This document shows positions 1 to 9,378 of a DNA stretch of 64,000 nt, one piece after another. The notes below the pieces were generated by a model, which had not been told where the DNA came from, ran no database searches, and was given only the letters and a program-made list of their open reading frames with translations. The position numbers and the translations under genes were made by a program. Numbering within the stretch: the stretch's first letter is position 1; every line of letters starts with the position of its first letter. The DNA is taken from assembly GCA_028751875.1 (NCBI GenBank), contig CM054138.1, positions 38,653,479 to 38,717,478 of the forward strand. Reading direction: 5' to 3'. Source of the DNA: Rapana venosa. Its lineage: Eukaryota > Mollusca > Gastropoda > Neogastropoda > Muricidae.

Positions 1-27
1 ACAGAAGATGAGGCAGCAAAAAAAAGG
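1..27 (+). mobile_element. 3' poly-A end of the long tRNA-headed element
   Basis: The first bases (AGAAGATGAGGCAGC followed by eight A) match the 3' end of the element on the minus strand at 31,591-32,335, which ends AGAAGATGGGGCAGC plus eleven A. The rest of this copy lies outside the window. The match is short but ends in the same way, so I read it as a third copy of the family also seen at 4,725-5,495. Confidence 0.5.
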
Positions 28-128
28 TCACTTTTGGCCAGAAAGTATATGTGAGTGGACAAAGTGATGGAATTCTAGCCCATGGGTTCATGAAGTTGTG
101 GGTTTGAATCTTGACAGCAGCTTCTAGT

Positions 129-334
129 GAACTAAGGGTGGAGATTTTTATGATCACCTGGGTCTACTAAAAGTGCAAGTCTTCCTCCCTTAATTACCTT
201 TGTGTATATAATACAGAAGACCACACATGCATGTTAAAAATCCTATAGTTCATGTCAGCATTTTGTGAGTTATGGGAATACACCTTGAAAGCACTCTGTA
301 CCTAAAGAGGGATGGGATCCACCAGGTTCAACTT
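129..334 (+). mobile_element. SINE-like repeat (GGGTGGAGATTTTT core), headless copy
   Basis: The stretch starts CTAAGGGTGGAGATTTTT and continues through TTAAAAATCCTATAG and TCATGTCAGCATTTTGTGAG. From memory this corresponds to the body of a SINE common in marine gastropods; that assignment is recall, not a search. No tRNA-like head is visible. It recurs at 16,519-16,725 as part of the duplicated block. It ends where the tRNA/5S SINE on the other strand begins. Confidence 0.5.
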
Positions 335-627
335 AGGTAAAAGGTAAAGGTGTCCCATAACCTATAAGGTCATAGGGGAGTGAGGCGTCAGAGACCTCAC
401 TTCTCTAGGGCCAGCATATTGAGGGCGGTGCCCATCTCCTCTCCCTCGCTGCTTTACCTTCCCTGACCCTAAAGAGGACAGGTACCCATTTACAGCTGGG
501 TGAACTGGGGGAACTGTACTGAAGCCAAGGCGCGCAAACGGTCACCCATCCAACTGGTAACCACGCTCGACGCTGCTTAACTTGGCTGAGGGAAAGCGAG
601 TGCTCCGACCACTGAGCTATCCTGTTC
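335..627 (-). mobile_element. SINE with tRNA-like A box joined to 5S-rRNA-like promoter
   Basis: Read on the minus strand, the element starts at about 627 with GGATAGCTCAGTGGTCGGAG, a typical tRNA A-box region. It runs into a 45-base stretch (plus coordinates 539-583) that resembles the internal promoter of 5S rRNA: TTAAGCAGCGTCGAGC (A box/IE) and GTTGGATGGGTGACCG (C box). The body then holds GGGTCAGGGAAGGTAAAGC and ends near CACCTTTACC. Other copies are at 7,106-7,318, 16,726-17,030 and 33,897-34,192. tRNA-derived and 5S-derived SINEs are known, and chimeras have been described; that this family is such a chimera is my inference from the two motifs in series. Confidence 0.75.
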
Positions 628-635
628 AACTTGTC

Positions 636-2235
636 CAAGAGAAATGGCTTGAAGAATTCAGTGCTGTTCCCCAATGACTAATCAAGGAGTTGTTACTGTT
701 ACTGGTCCCGTAACCTGCCAGGGTCATAGGGGTGCTGCATGGTGGATGAACGGTGGACCAGCTGGCTCCACTTAGCGTGGTCGTGGGCGAGTGCCTGGGT
801 GACATTGAAGTCCTTCCCTGTCCAATCACGGATGTCGTCGGCCCACTTTCTCCTCTGTCTGCCCCGTCTTCTCTTCCCCTGGACTGTTCCTTGCAGGATG
901 GTCTTTGCAAGTCCTTCTGAGCGTGTTACTTGCCCATACCATCTGAGTTTCCTCTTTTTCACCGTGGTCAGTAGGTCTTCATAGTCCCGCACTTGTTGAG
1001 TGATCTTTCTGCCGACTTCATTGTTGGTGACATGGTCCTTGTATGAGATGCAGGAGCCTTATGAACTGGCATCTCATTTCTACTGCTGGTCCCTTTGTAT
1101 GGTCTGACATCAGTGTCCATGCTACATGCCTACAAGATGATTGAGATGACTAGCGGTTTAGTAACTTTACCTTGGGTCCGAGAGGGATGTTTCTGTCTCT
1201 CCATATGGTCTTCAGTCTTGCCATTGCTGCTGCTGTTTGTGCCGCTCTTGCTAGGATTTCGGTCTTCGATCCTTCCTCACTTATGATGGCTCCAAAGTAC
1301 TTGATTTCCATGCCGTATCGTGAGGATATTTCGTCCAGTTGCTACTAGGTTGGCCAGTTCCTCTTCATTCCTGCCAGACCGTCAATGGATCACGGCAAAA
1401 CTGTGATGGTGATTGTTCGCCCTCCAATGCTGACTGGCCCGTGTGGTCTTCAAGCGTCAGTCATGATGCGTTCAAGGAAAATGTTAAAAAGTTGTCGGCG
1501 ACCAAACAGAATCCCTGACGGACCCCAATCTGAGGTACGAACGCAAGGAGTATACTTGCGTCTCAGTTCATCATGCGTTTTAAAAAACTGGTGGTAATCG
1601 TTTCGGTATCTTCTTTCTAAGTGCCAGCGTGGATGCGAATTTTCCATTCTATTGTTGCTTGGAAGGACTCGGCGATGGTGGGGTCCTTCAGTCTGTCCAG
1701 GTTGATGTCTGATGTTCTTTGTCTTATTGATCTTCAATCGGACTCTAAAGTTCAGGAGCACGAGGTCATGATCGCTGCCCATGTCTGCACCAGGGAATGT
1801 CCTCGTCGTGGCTCTGTTGATGCCAGATCGAAACCGGTTCTGCACCAGGATGTAGTCAATCTGGTTGTGAGGGATCCCATTGGGTGCATGCCATGTCTCA
1901 GCGTCGGGATGCCTGTGTTCTCCAAGCGGTATTGGCGCGCACCGTGGCATTGTGCTGGCAAATTCCAGTAGTCGAGTCCTTGCTCATTGGGTGATCGCAT
2001 TACAGGAGGGATCCGGCAGGAATTTGCTCCAGTCTTTCAGTGCGTCTCGCCCACCTATGGCGTCTCCAGTCTCTGGAATTATCAAGAGGTGAGTTTCTTG
2101 TTCCCCTGTATCAATGTGCCTTGTAAGTTGGTTGTAGAATTCCTCTACGTCTTCATCATCGTGATCTGTTGTTGGTGGAGTTAGGGAGTGAAGTAGTTGT
2201 GTGACCTCCAAGAGTAGTTGTAGCTCTCCCATTTT
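636..2235 (-). mobile_element. RTE-clade LINE, 5'-truncated with internal deletion
   Basis: Minus-strand translation in shifting frames gives the C-terminal end of an RTE reverse transcriptase (about 990-700: KRKLRWYGQVTRSEGLAKT, then GRQRRKWADDIRDWTGKDF), the palm region (IGVRQG near 1,530, LFNIFLE near 1,480) and the endonuclease (NQIDYILV and GSDHDLV between 1,880 and 1,740, DVEEFY near 2,150). About 250 residues expected between endonuclease and GVRQG are missing, and the same gap is present in the copy at 17,045-18,321. The 5' end stops inside the endonuclease near 2,235. Several one-base indels break the frame, including one within the region after GVRQG. It is a dead copy. On the 3' side it runs into the head of the SINE at 627. 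Confidence 0.85.
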
Positions 2236-2659
2236 TATTCATTCCATTTTGCTTTCCAGCACTGTACTCCTGGTATGATATGCTACGGCATCTTCGTCTC
2301 TATTCTCTCTCACCCCGCCCCTCTCTCTCTATCTCTGTGAGCTAACTGTTGCTTGTGTTGCAATGTAAGCTGTGATAAGAATTATACATAAACTTACACA
2401 TCTAACTACACTCCCCTGGGAGAGCAGCAAATTTCTATGCAGAGGAATTCCTGACTTAAAGTGGTATAAATAATATAATTAAATATAAAATTACACATTT
2501 TTGAGCATCACTCCATATTTCAACTTTCACTATTCTATTTCGCTTCATACTTCTTGACCATTATTCCTGTCATAAATAACATCAGCTATGAATCATTCAT
2601 CAAAAGATACAGAATAATAAACAAAAACAAAAATGTGAATATAATATGACTGGACTTAC
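2236..2659. other. Intergenic stretch with a SINE 3' fragment
   Basis: No gene seen. A short CT-rich patch lies at 2,303-2,337. At about 2,402-2,485 the plus strand has CCCCTGGGAGAGCAGC and a following A/T-rich tail, matching the 3' end of the SINE inserted at 14,678-15,168 (CCCGGGGAGTAGCAGCCC). The rest is A/T-rich unique-looking sequence. Confidence 0.45.
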
Positions 2660-2784
2660 TTTCACTGGAATCCAAGAGGATGTATGTTGAGGCGAATTAG
2701 CACCTGTCACAGTCCTGTCCTGTAATGGTAGACGGTGATGTAGTAAGTTACTTGTGTTACTCCACCCCCTGAGGTAGGCATTCC
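2660..2784 (-). CDS. Candidate internal exon, unknown protein
   Basis: On the minus strand a 125-base stretch is bounded by a strong acceptor (TTGTTGTCAG then GGAATGCC) and a consensus donor (CCAGTGAAA then GTAAGT). One frame is fully open across it, giving 41 codons from NAYLRGWSNTS to SSWIPVK; it enters with two bases of a split codon and leaves on a codon boundary. The other two frames have stops. I do not recognise the peptide. It could pair with the candidate exon at 6,494-6,605, whose frame-1 reading leaves exactly one base. Splice-like signals do occur by chance, so this is a hypothesis. Confidence 0.3.
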
Positions 2785-2984
2785 CTGACAACAACATATT
2801 AACAATAAATTAATAGATAGTATACCATTGATATGTACATTTGAGGATATAGATGTTCAGCTATGTCATAACAGTACCTCCCAAGTATATGCACAATGTA
2901 TATGCAAGTATGGAATGATCATGACATGGACTTTTTAACATATAAAATGTGTTTATTTTGTCTGTGGTTGTGTGAAATGGTGCC

Positions 2985-3270
2985 AGAAAGTATGTGTGTC
3001 GTGTGTGTGGTGTGTGTGATGTGTGATGTGTGTGTGTGTGTGGTGTGTGTGTGTGTGTTGTGTGTGTGTGTGTGATGTGTGTGTGTGAGTGAAGGAGTGT
3101 GTGTGAGTGCGTGAGTGTGTATGTATATGTGTGTTCGTGCGAGTGTGTGAGAGTGTGAGTGTGTGCATGTGTGTGTGTTACTCTTGCGTGAGTGTGTGTA
3201 TGTGTTGTGTGTGCTGTGTGTGTTTTACATACATGTAATTGTAAGTGTGTGTGGTGTTTGTGTAGGTGTG
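2985..3270. repeat. (TG)n-rich microsatellite, imperfect
   Basis: About 285 bases dominated by TG repeats, with GTGTGTGATGTGTG and GAGTG interruptions. The long His/Thr-rich open frame on the minus strand here is only the translation of this repeat and is not a gene. Confidence 0.95.
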
Positions 3271-4724
3271 TGGTTGTGTGCAAGCAGCATGATGCAATGC
3301 AAATGTACTTGCATATGTGCATATAATGGTGATTGTATTGAGGATCATGCATGCATCTTTAAACTATTGAGCTAGGGTACTGAGGACAAGGATGACAGAG
3401 AGGGAGGAATTAAGCAAGGTGAAAAGAGAAGATGAGGAAGGAAAGAAACTCCTTTGAACATCTCTCTATCAAGACTGAAGTGTGCATCAGTTAGACTTGG
3501 TGTACACGAATGATACACATAAATATCACCACCAAAGTGGCAAGTTTTAAGTTGGTTTTGTCTTATTTTCTGCCTGCTGCTTGTTCTTGTTTTCTGTCAG
3601 TTGTGATTTTTTCTATCTCCTAAATCACTCACTTATGTCTCTACACTGGTCCCACTGAAACAGCAATAATATCTCATACATCATTCAGTAAGTTATTGTC
3701 CATGGATGGCTACCTTTTCTTCTCACTTGCTGGAGAAAGGGTAATGGTGATGTGAGGTATGTGGTCCAGCAGTACCAGTACTCATCACTGTCCAGCTGTA
3801 TAGGCTCACACGTTTCGGAGATTAGCCGTAGAAATTTTATCAGTTTCACAGAGGTTAAATAATTTTAATGGTTCATTACAATTTGAGCATCTGAATATAA
3901 AAACAAACAGAAGACGCAAAACAGTAAAGACAAACATGGCCAGTGATTAATCAGGAAAACTTGCAAATGCAATAACAAAATACTGTACAGGCTCATGCAA
4001 AATTAAACAAGAAGCAGTTTCCATCACAAGTGGAAAAATATGGTATAACTTAATCGTTCTTTATATTGGAAATCTGTATAGATCTCTGCACTGTTGATGA
4101 CAACAGACAAAACATCACTGAAGGGCCTTTCTGCTTAGTGGCCTCATGGTGGCCTTACATGGATGCTCCCAATGGTTGCATGGCTTCTGGCTCTGAGGAT
4201 GTGACGGAATGAGCCTGTGTAAAGACAGATCATACAGATCTACAATAAGAGAAGCAGTGTGACAGCTGCAGTATTGTAGGTCATCAGAAAGATGAGTATG
4301 ACAAACAAAACAACATGCACTCGCAAAGCACAACACACACACATGCACACGCACACACAAAGGAGCATGCACCATATCAGCCCCACCCCATCCCCCAAAA
4401 CCCCAAACCTGCAAAAAAAACAACCAACCAAATAAAACAAACAAAAAACAACCAAACAAAAAAACAACACCCAAACATACCTCAAACAGAACAACCTAAA
4501 CAATGACAGAAGTTTTTTAGGAGAATGAAGAACGCTTCTCCACATACTTCGTGATTTTTTTACATGGACAGAGCTAACCTCAAACCAAATACAGTGTTTA
4601 CATGATAGCCTTAATAAAACAATTAAGTCCTTTTAAAAAATTCCATACTACAAAAAGGGAAGAAAAACTTCTTCCCATAGGTGAATTACCATGAATGGAC
4701 AAGCAGCACTGGGCGTTTTTGAAT
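3271..4724. other. Gene-free stretch
   Basis: No homology-bearing frame or repeat family was recognised. It has a CA-rich patch near 4,325-4,365 and an A/C-rich low-complexity patch at 4,370-4,500, which explain the open frames there. On the minus strand there is a good acceptor at about 4,217 (TCTTTACACAG) leading into a short open frame, and an acceptor plus donor enclosing only 22 bases at 3,633-3,654; neither is strong enough to call. Confidence 0.5.
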
Positions 4725-5495
4725 GATAATACAGCTGCTCTTGGCAGAGGGCTTAGTGCCTGGGTACGGAATGGAAGTCTCAAGTTCGATTCTAAAAGTC
4801 CAAGGGATTTTTCTGACTCAGCCAGTCATACCCAGAGTTGAGTGTGTATGGGGATTTGGGATGACAGTTCCACATCAGTTGAGCTTCATCCAACTTTGCG
4901 GATGTAAATTTTGAGAGGAGATGCACAATGCACATGCTAGGCCCACTTACGCCAGGTTATAATTATGTAGGAAGGTAGAGTACAGCCTGTCACATAGTCT
5001 CAAAGCACATGCACTTCATGGCTGCATCAGTGTACACCATACTCATTGAAAAAAAACCGACTCTGATCATTTTGAGGGTCCAGTTGCTCTGATCTCACAT
5101 CAGTTTCAGTTTCATCATACACTTTTGTGCCTGTGTGATGAGTTTGTGTCAAAGCTTTCAGGTTTGTGGGTTTACAGGAAATGGTTGTTGGAGGGACATT
5201 GTGGTGGCTGCTACCCAAGGTGGGCATCTCACATAGTCTGGTTCCATGACTGAGCTATTACTGTCATCAGTAGGGTGCTTACTAGGTGGTCTTCTGCATG
5301 ACAGCTCAGGAACATGCACACTTGAACCCACCAAGTGACTCAGCGAACATGCTGACCTCCTGGCTGGTGGCCTTGTGGGCCAGGACTCCAATAGCCTACT
5401 GTGGGATTCTAACCTGGGAATGCTAACGTACACGGATCTAGGATAAAAGCTGGGGTGGAGGATTGAAACAAGTGGCATTGGAACAGCAGGGGGAC
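4725..5495 (+). mobile_element. Long (about 745-bp) tRNA-headed element, copy 1
   Basis: The plus strand begins with a tRNA-like head: an A-box-like TGGCAGAGGGCTTAGTGCC near 4,738 and a B-box-like AAGTTCGATTCT near 4,780. The following 700 bases align along their whole length with the reverse complement of 31,591-32,335. Shared blocks include CATC-AACTT-GCGG (4,889-4,905), CGCCAGGTTATAATTATG (4,951-4,968), GTAGGGTGCTTACTAGGTGG (5,270-5,289) and the terminal GGAACAGCAGG (5,480-5,490). This copy has lost the poly-A end seen in the other two. The length is unusual for a SINE. No protein is convincingly encoded on either strand. Confidence 0.65.
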
Positions 5496-5915
5496 GAAAT
5501 TAATATCAAGCAAAACAAAAAACCCAAACAAAAACAGAAAAAAAGAAGGAATAACTGTCTGAGATCTGATTACAGCCTGATATGAGAAGCATCAGGCATA
5601 TCTCTGACAGCCTGCCAATAATGAGCTAAAGAGAAAAACAGATAGACAGGCTGGCACAAGGAAAATAAATATCATATTACTGTTAAAGCATTGTTTTTCT
5701 CTCTTATTTTGTTCAAGGCGTGCTTAGAATATATGACCAAGAAGAGGAATAAAGGAGATGGAGGAGAAGAGCATGGAGAATGGAGGGTGGGAGAATGTGC
5801 GTTTGATGGAGTGGGGGGGGGGGGGGGGGGTCAGGAGAATGGAGGAGGAAGAGGAGGAAGAGTTAGATGAATACGCAGATAGTGATACACCACCAAAAGA
5901 AAACAAGCAAAGAAA

Positions 5916-5950
<35 letters not shown>

Positions 5951-6493
5951 TCTCTCTCTCTCTCTCCATCCTCCCTGTTTTAAGTGTAGCTCTGGTTCTG
6001 TTTTCCGCCTATATTACCACAACAGACTGGTTACAGAAAAATGCTGAAAAACAGGAGAGAAGACCAATGATCCTTTAGGGGATTCATTTCTGAGGACTGA
6101 TGATTTTGGGCCATTGACTGATTGAGGAACATTTCATTTGGTTCTTGATGCCAGTAATGTTCAAGAGTGTGTTTGGTTGATGGTAGGTGCATTAAAAAAT
6201 TTTTTTTTTAAGCTATCTGTTGAGGCAAGGCTTGCCATAGCTCCCCTCTGTATTGGTCAGGCTTCCTTCTTTCCTTCCATCACCTTTACATAGACTCTGT
6301 ATGTGTGTGTGTGTGTGTTTGCGCTGTCACGTGTGTGCATGTGTGTACACATATAAAATTTTATATATTTGCTTGCATGTGTAAGCCATGTAAGTTGTAC
6401 AGTACAGGTAATTTTAATATTATATTCAAGAATACAGATCTATCCTAAAACTAACAACAGCAAAGCAGAAACAACAAATCATTGAATACTCAC
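5496..6493. other. Gene-free stretch with poly-G and (TC)n
   Basis: It contains a run of about 20 G at 5,811-5,830, a (TC)n tract at 5,918-5,967 and a short (TG)n at 6,301-6,319. Open frames here are made by these repeats. Nothing else was recognised. Confidence 0.6.
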
Positions 6494-6605
6494 TTCTGTG
6501 AAAATGGGTCTCTCTGAAGAATCGACACTGTGAAGAGACCTGGTATGGACTTCTGTGTACTCTTGTCAACTGGCCATCTATGTCTTCCACCACAGTAGCC
6601 CAGGT
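6494..6605 (-). CDS. Candidate internal exon, unknown protein
   Basis: A 112-base minus-strand stretch is flanked by an acceptor (TTTTTTATAG) and a consensus donor (CACAGAA then GTGAGT). Frame 1 is open throughout (TWATVVEDIDGQLTRV to FRETHFHR, leaving one base) and would join in phase with the exon at 2,660-2,784. A second frame is also open (GYCGGRHRWPVDKST onward), so the true frame is undecided. I do not recognise either peptide. It lies in the part of the window that is not shared with the second duplicate. Confidence 0.3.
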
Positions 6606-6914
6606 CTATAAAAAATCAACAATAAACTTATAAATGTATTTTATAATCTTGGTTTTATGTTTGGACTTAATTTATTTATTCTTTTTGTTCCTTGCTAGGG
6701 GTTTCTATGTTCACGACTGGTTCGATTTTGAATAGTGACCTATCTTTCCCACACAATAAGGTGCAGCACTGCGACTGCGCAGCATGGATGTATAAGACAC
6801 CTGTTTGCTTGAGTTTTAAAAAATTCTGTCATCTGTTCAACCTATGGCTTGATCATGGACTACCCCATCCAAAAGGTAGTAAGGGGTATAAGGTTTGTTG
6901 TGCAAGTTGTTCTG

Positions 6915-7105
6915 CGTGGTTTCTCCATGTACCATCTATCAATGCCATTGTGCGCTTATTGGCACGTAGCGGCTGCAAACAATTGTTCTCCACTCTGTCT
7001 GTCTGGGCCAGCTTCCGAATGGTTCCCCAGGTATGTTGGAAGGTCTTCAGCTCTGTTTCGATAGTCCGACGCCAAGTGTTCTTGGGTCGTCCTCGTTTGC
7101 GTTTT
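6915..7105 (-). mobile_element. C-terminal end of a LINE reverse transcriptase
   Basis: Minus-strand frames give GKRKRGRPKNTWRRTIETEL followed by a TWGTIRKLAQ segment, then after a one-base shift an FAAATC segment and an AHNGID-like end. This is the usual end of a non-LTR ORF2 protein of the type with a GRP-TWRR motif. It is a different family from the RTE copy at 636-2,235, which has GRRRGRQRRKW at this point. It begins directly where the SINE at 7,106 stops. The bases below 6,915 are probably its 3' untranslated region. Confidence 0.6.
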
Positions 7106-7318
7106 CCCTCCTCTCCCTCGCTGCTTTACCTTCCCTGACCTTAAGTGGGCAGGTACCCTTTTACAGCAGGTGAAACTGTAATGAAGCCAAGGGGCACAAA
7201 ACGCGGTCACCCTCCAAGAGTGGTAAAAAAAAATAATACAAACCGCACTCGATGCTGCTCTTAACTTGGCTGTGGGGAAATATGAGGTTGCTCTGACCAC
7301 TGAAGTTATCCCATCCCC
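7106..7318 (-). mobile_element. tRNA/5S SINE, 3'-truncated
   Basis: This matches the SINE at 335-627 from its A-box region (7,318) to AGCAGCGAGGGAGAGG (7,106), with a few indels in the 5S-like part. The 3' third is missing and the sequence passes straight into LINE coding sequence in the same orientation. Confidence 0.65.
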
Positions 7319-8939
7319 ACAATTTTACATGTATAGTACTTATCAATAACGTATAACTATATATGTCTAGAAAAATATACTTTCGTGAAAAAATAAAAAT
7401 TTAAATGTAATTCAAACATCTTGATGTAAACTAAAAGTTGTACCGTGTTACACTGCACTTGTTTTTCCTCCACTTGGTATTCCTAATTTATATTATAAAT
7501 TAACAGTTTTTGTTGTCGATTTATCATACCTTTACTTTTTTAAACATAGCACAAATGTTACACATGTATAAGAATTCTGACCAAACTAAATAGTAGACTT
7601 GTTGAAGTTGTTCTCTTAAGCTAATGCTGCTTATCATCATATAACATTATGTAAAAAAAAATTGCAAACAGGCCCAAAAGACCTCAAAATGACTACGCCA
7701 GAAGGAAAACAAGAAAAGAAGTGAAATAGATATTAAATCATTCTCTTTGTCCATCCCACTGTCTTGTGTTGTGAGTGTTGCTGTGCATGCGTGGGTATGC
7801 ATGCGTACATGCATGTGTGTATGATGTGTGTGTGTGTAATTGCATATAGTGTGTATGTGTGTTTGTATGTATGTGTGTTTGTGAGTGTGTCACTGTGTGT
7901 GTGTCACTATGACTATGAGGCTAAGAAGTTATTAAGATTTTACATAGGACAAAGTTGGCAACAAATTAAAAATGTATCCCATAAACAGAAAAGCTGATGG
8001 CTGGTCAGATAACAAATGATAAGTTCATTTCTTAATTCAGTTTTTTCCATAGATGAGAAAAAAATGTGGATATTGCAGCTTATTGCCACAAATTCAAAAC
8101 TGAAGAAGTCAGTGTTCACCCTAAATGAAATATCTCGGAACAGAATAATGACCAAAAACGTGTAAAAACACACTGTCAGACATAAAAAATGGAACAGATG
8201 GATGGAAAACCAAGGCTGGAAATAGTTAACTTGAAGAAGACAATCATATTTTCATAATCATGATCTACAACTAGCACAAATCTCAACATTGACTCAAGAG
8301 AACTTCTGGCAGCTGCATGCAAATATTAAAATACTTTGGGAACAGAAATTATGAAGGGTTTTATTTTAAGTTTTATGTTGTTGCTTTAGAAAGGCTATGC
8401 CTCTGTACTCCTACACTTGTTAGGGGCTCTCTTCTCGATTTAATCTATAGAATTTATTCAAATGTTTCCCCTCATGTGTGTGTGCATGTGTGTGTGTTTG
8501 TGATATTAAAAAAATTTGAATCTTGGAATGTTTAAACCAATATGAAATGTAGCTTTCTTGTGTCTTTTGAGATTAGGATATGTATCAATGTGCCTGTCAG
8601 TATTGTAATTGCCCTTCATAGGATGATTAAAATGTTCTCGGGACCTGTGAGACCCCCTTGACTTGTCCCCCTAACACTGTAATAGTGTAAATATTATAGT
8701 GTGTATAGTTTCCCCCCCCCCCCCCCCCTAATGTTGTTAAAAAACATGCTCCGAGTTGTTTATGATAGGTAAAAGCAATCATTTATTAGGCCTTTTTTGG
8801 GGCACAAAACTCCATCATAACTCTTAATAAATCAGAATAACATTCGAATTTGAAATGATCTGAGGAATTTTGAGAATAATATTATATATTGCATTATTAA
8901 TACCATATCTTCATTAGTAATTATTAAATGTGAGGTGGG
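7319..8939. other. Gene-free A/T-rich stretch
   Basis: Imperfect (TG)n at 7,800-7,905, short TG patches near 8,477-8,502, and a run of about 18 C at 8,711-8,728. No homology-bearing frame was seen on either strand. Confidence 0.6.
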
Positions 8940-9235
8940 GGAGACTGGATAGCTCGGTGGTTATAGCATGGCACTTGTGATCCTGTTGGCCAGGATTTGA
9001 CTGCAGGTTTGAGATACTACTGAAACCTCTGTTCAAGGGGAGGTCCTCCCCCCCTCCCCACCCCCCCTACCCCTCCCCCCCCCCTGTTGCAAACAACAGT
9101 GCAGAGTATAGTCTTGTGCCTTGCTTAAATTCCATTCCAACTTTTGGAAGAGTTGGATAATGTGTGCTGATGGAACAGATCATGACAAAATTTTACAGAA
9201 TGCATGCAGCTATGCACACTGGCGTCGGACATATC
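8940..9235 (+). mobile_element. SINE-2 (tRNA head, TTCGGAAGAGTAGGCC core), diverged copy
   Basis: The head reads GGATAGCTCGGTGGTTATAG (A-box region, 8,954) with a weak B box near 9,003 (CAGGTTTGAGAT). The body (TTTTGGAAGAGTTGGATAATG, TGTGCTGATGGAACAGATCA, ACAAAATTTTACAGAATGCA) aligns with the copy at 32,355-32,712. A C-rich tract at 9,045-9,087 sits in the middle. Confidence 0.6.
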
Positions 9236-9319
9236 CCTAAGTTGAAATGCGGCTGTCTTATTGGTGGGTTATAATAATAAAAAAAGAGTCCTAATTAATA
9301 AATAATATGCCTATCTCAC

Positions 9320-9378
9320 CCACAAGCTGAACTTCGGTGCTCGGCGTGTGGAACAAAAACAAACATGATTTGGAGCAT
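9320..9378 (-). CDS. Candidate first exon, unknown protein
   Basis: On the minus strand an ATG at 9,378 opens 19 codons (MLQIMFVFVPHAEHRSSAC) plus two bases, ending at a donor-like GTGGGTGAGAT. The surrounding 9,290-9,850 region is richer in CpG than its neighbours and has a CACGTG box near 9,814, as a promoter region might. However, joining directly to the exon at 6,494-6,605 in the phase this requires hits a stop, so at least one more exon would be needed. Weak evidence. Confidence 0.15.

Noticed and set aside
539..583. A 5S rRNA gene fragment
   Set aside because: Only about 45 bases resemble 5S, always in the same position within a repeated SINE, so it is part of the SINE and not a gene.
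2861..3352. A 163-codon His/Thr-rich open frame
   Set aside because: It is the translation of an imperfect (TG)n microsatellite; no start context, no homology.
5158..5478. A 106-codon minus-strand frame
   Set aside because: It lies in the long tRNA-headed repeat; the matching copy at 31.6-32.3 kb does not keep the frame.
6692..7138. A 148-codon plus-strand frame
   Set aside because: It runs antisense to the LINE C-terminal coding sequence and SINE, whose minus-strand reading gives clear motifs.
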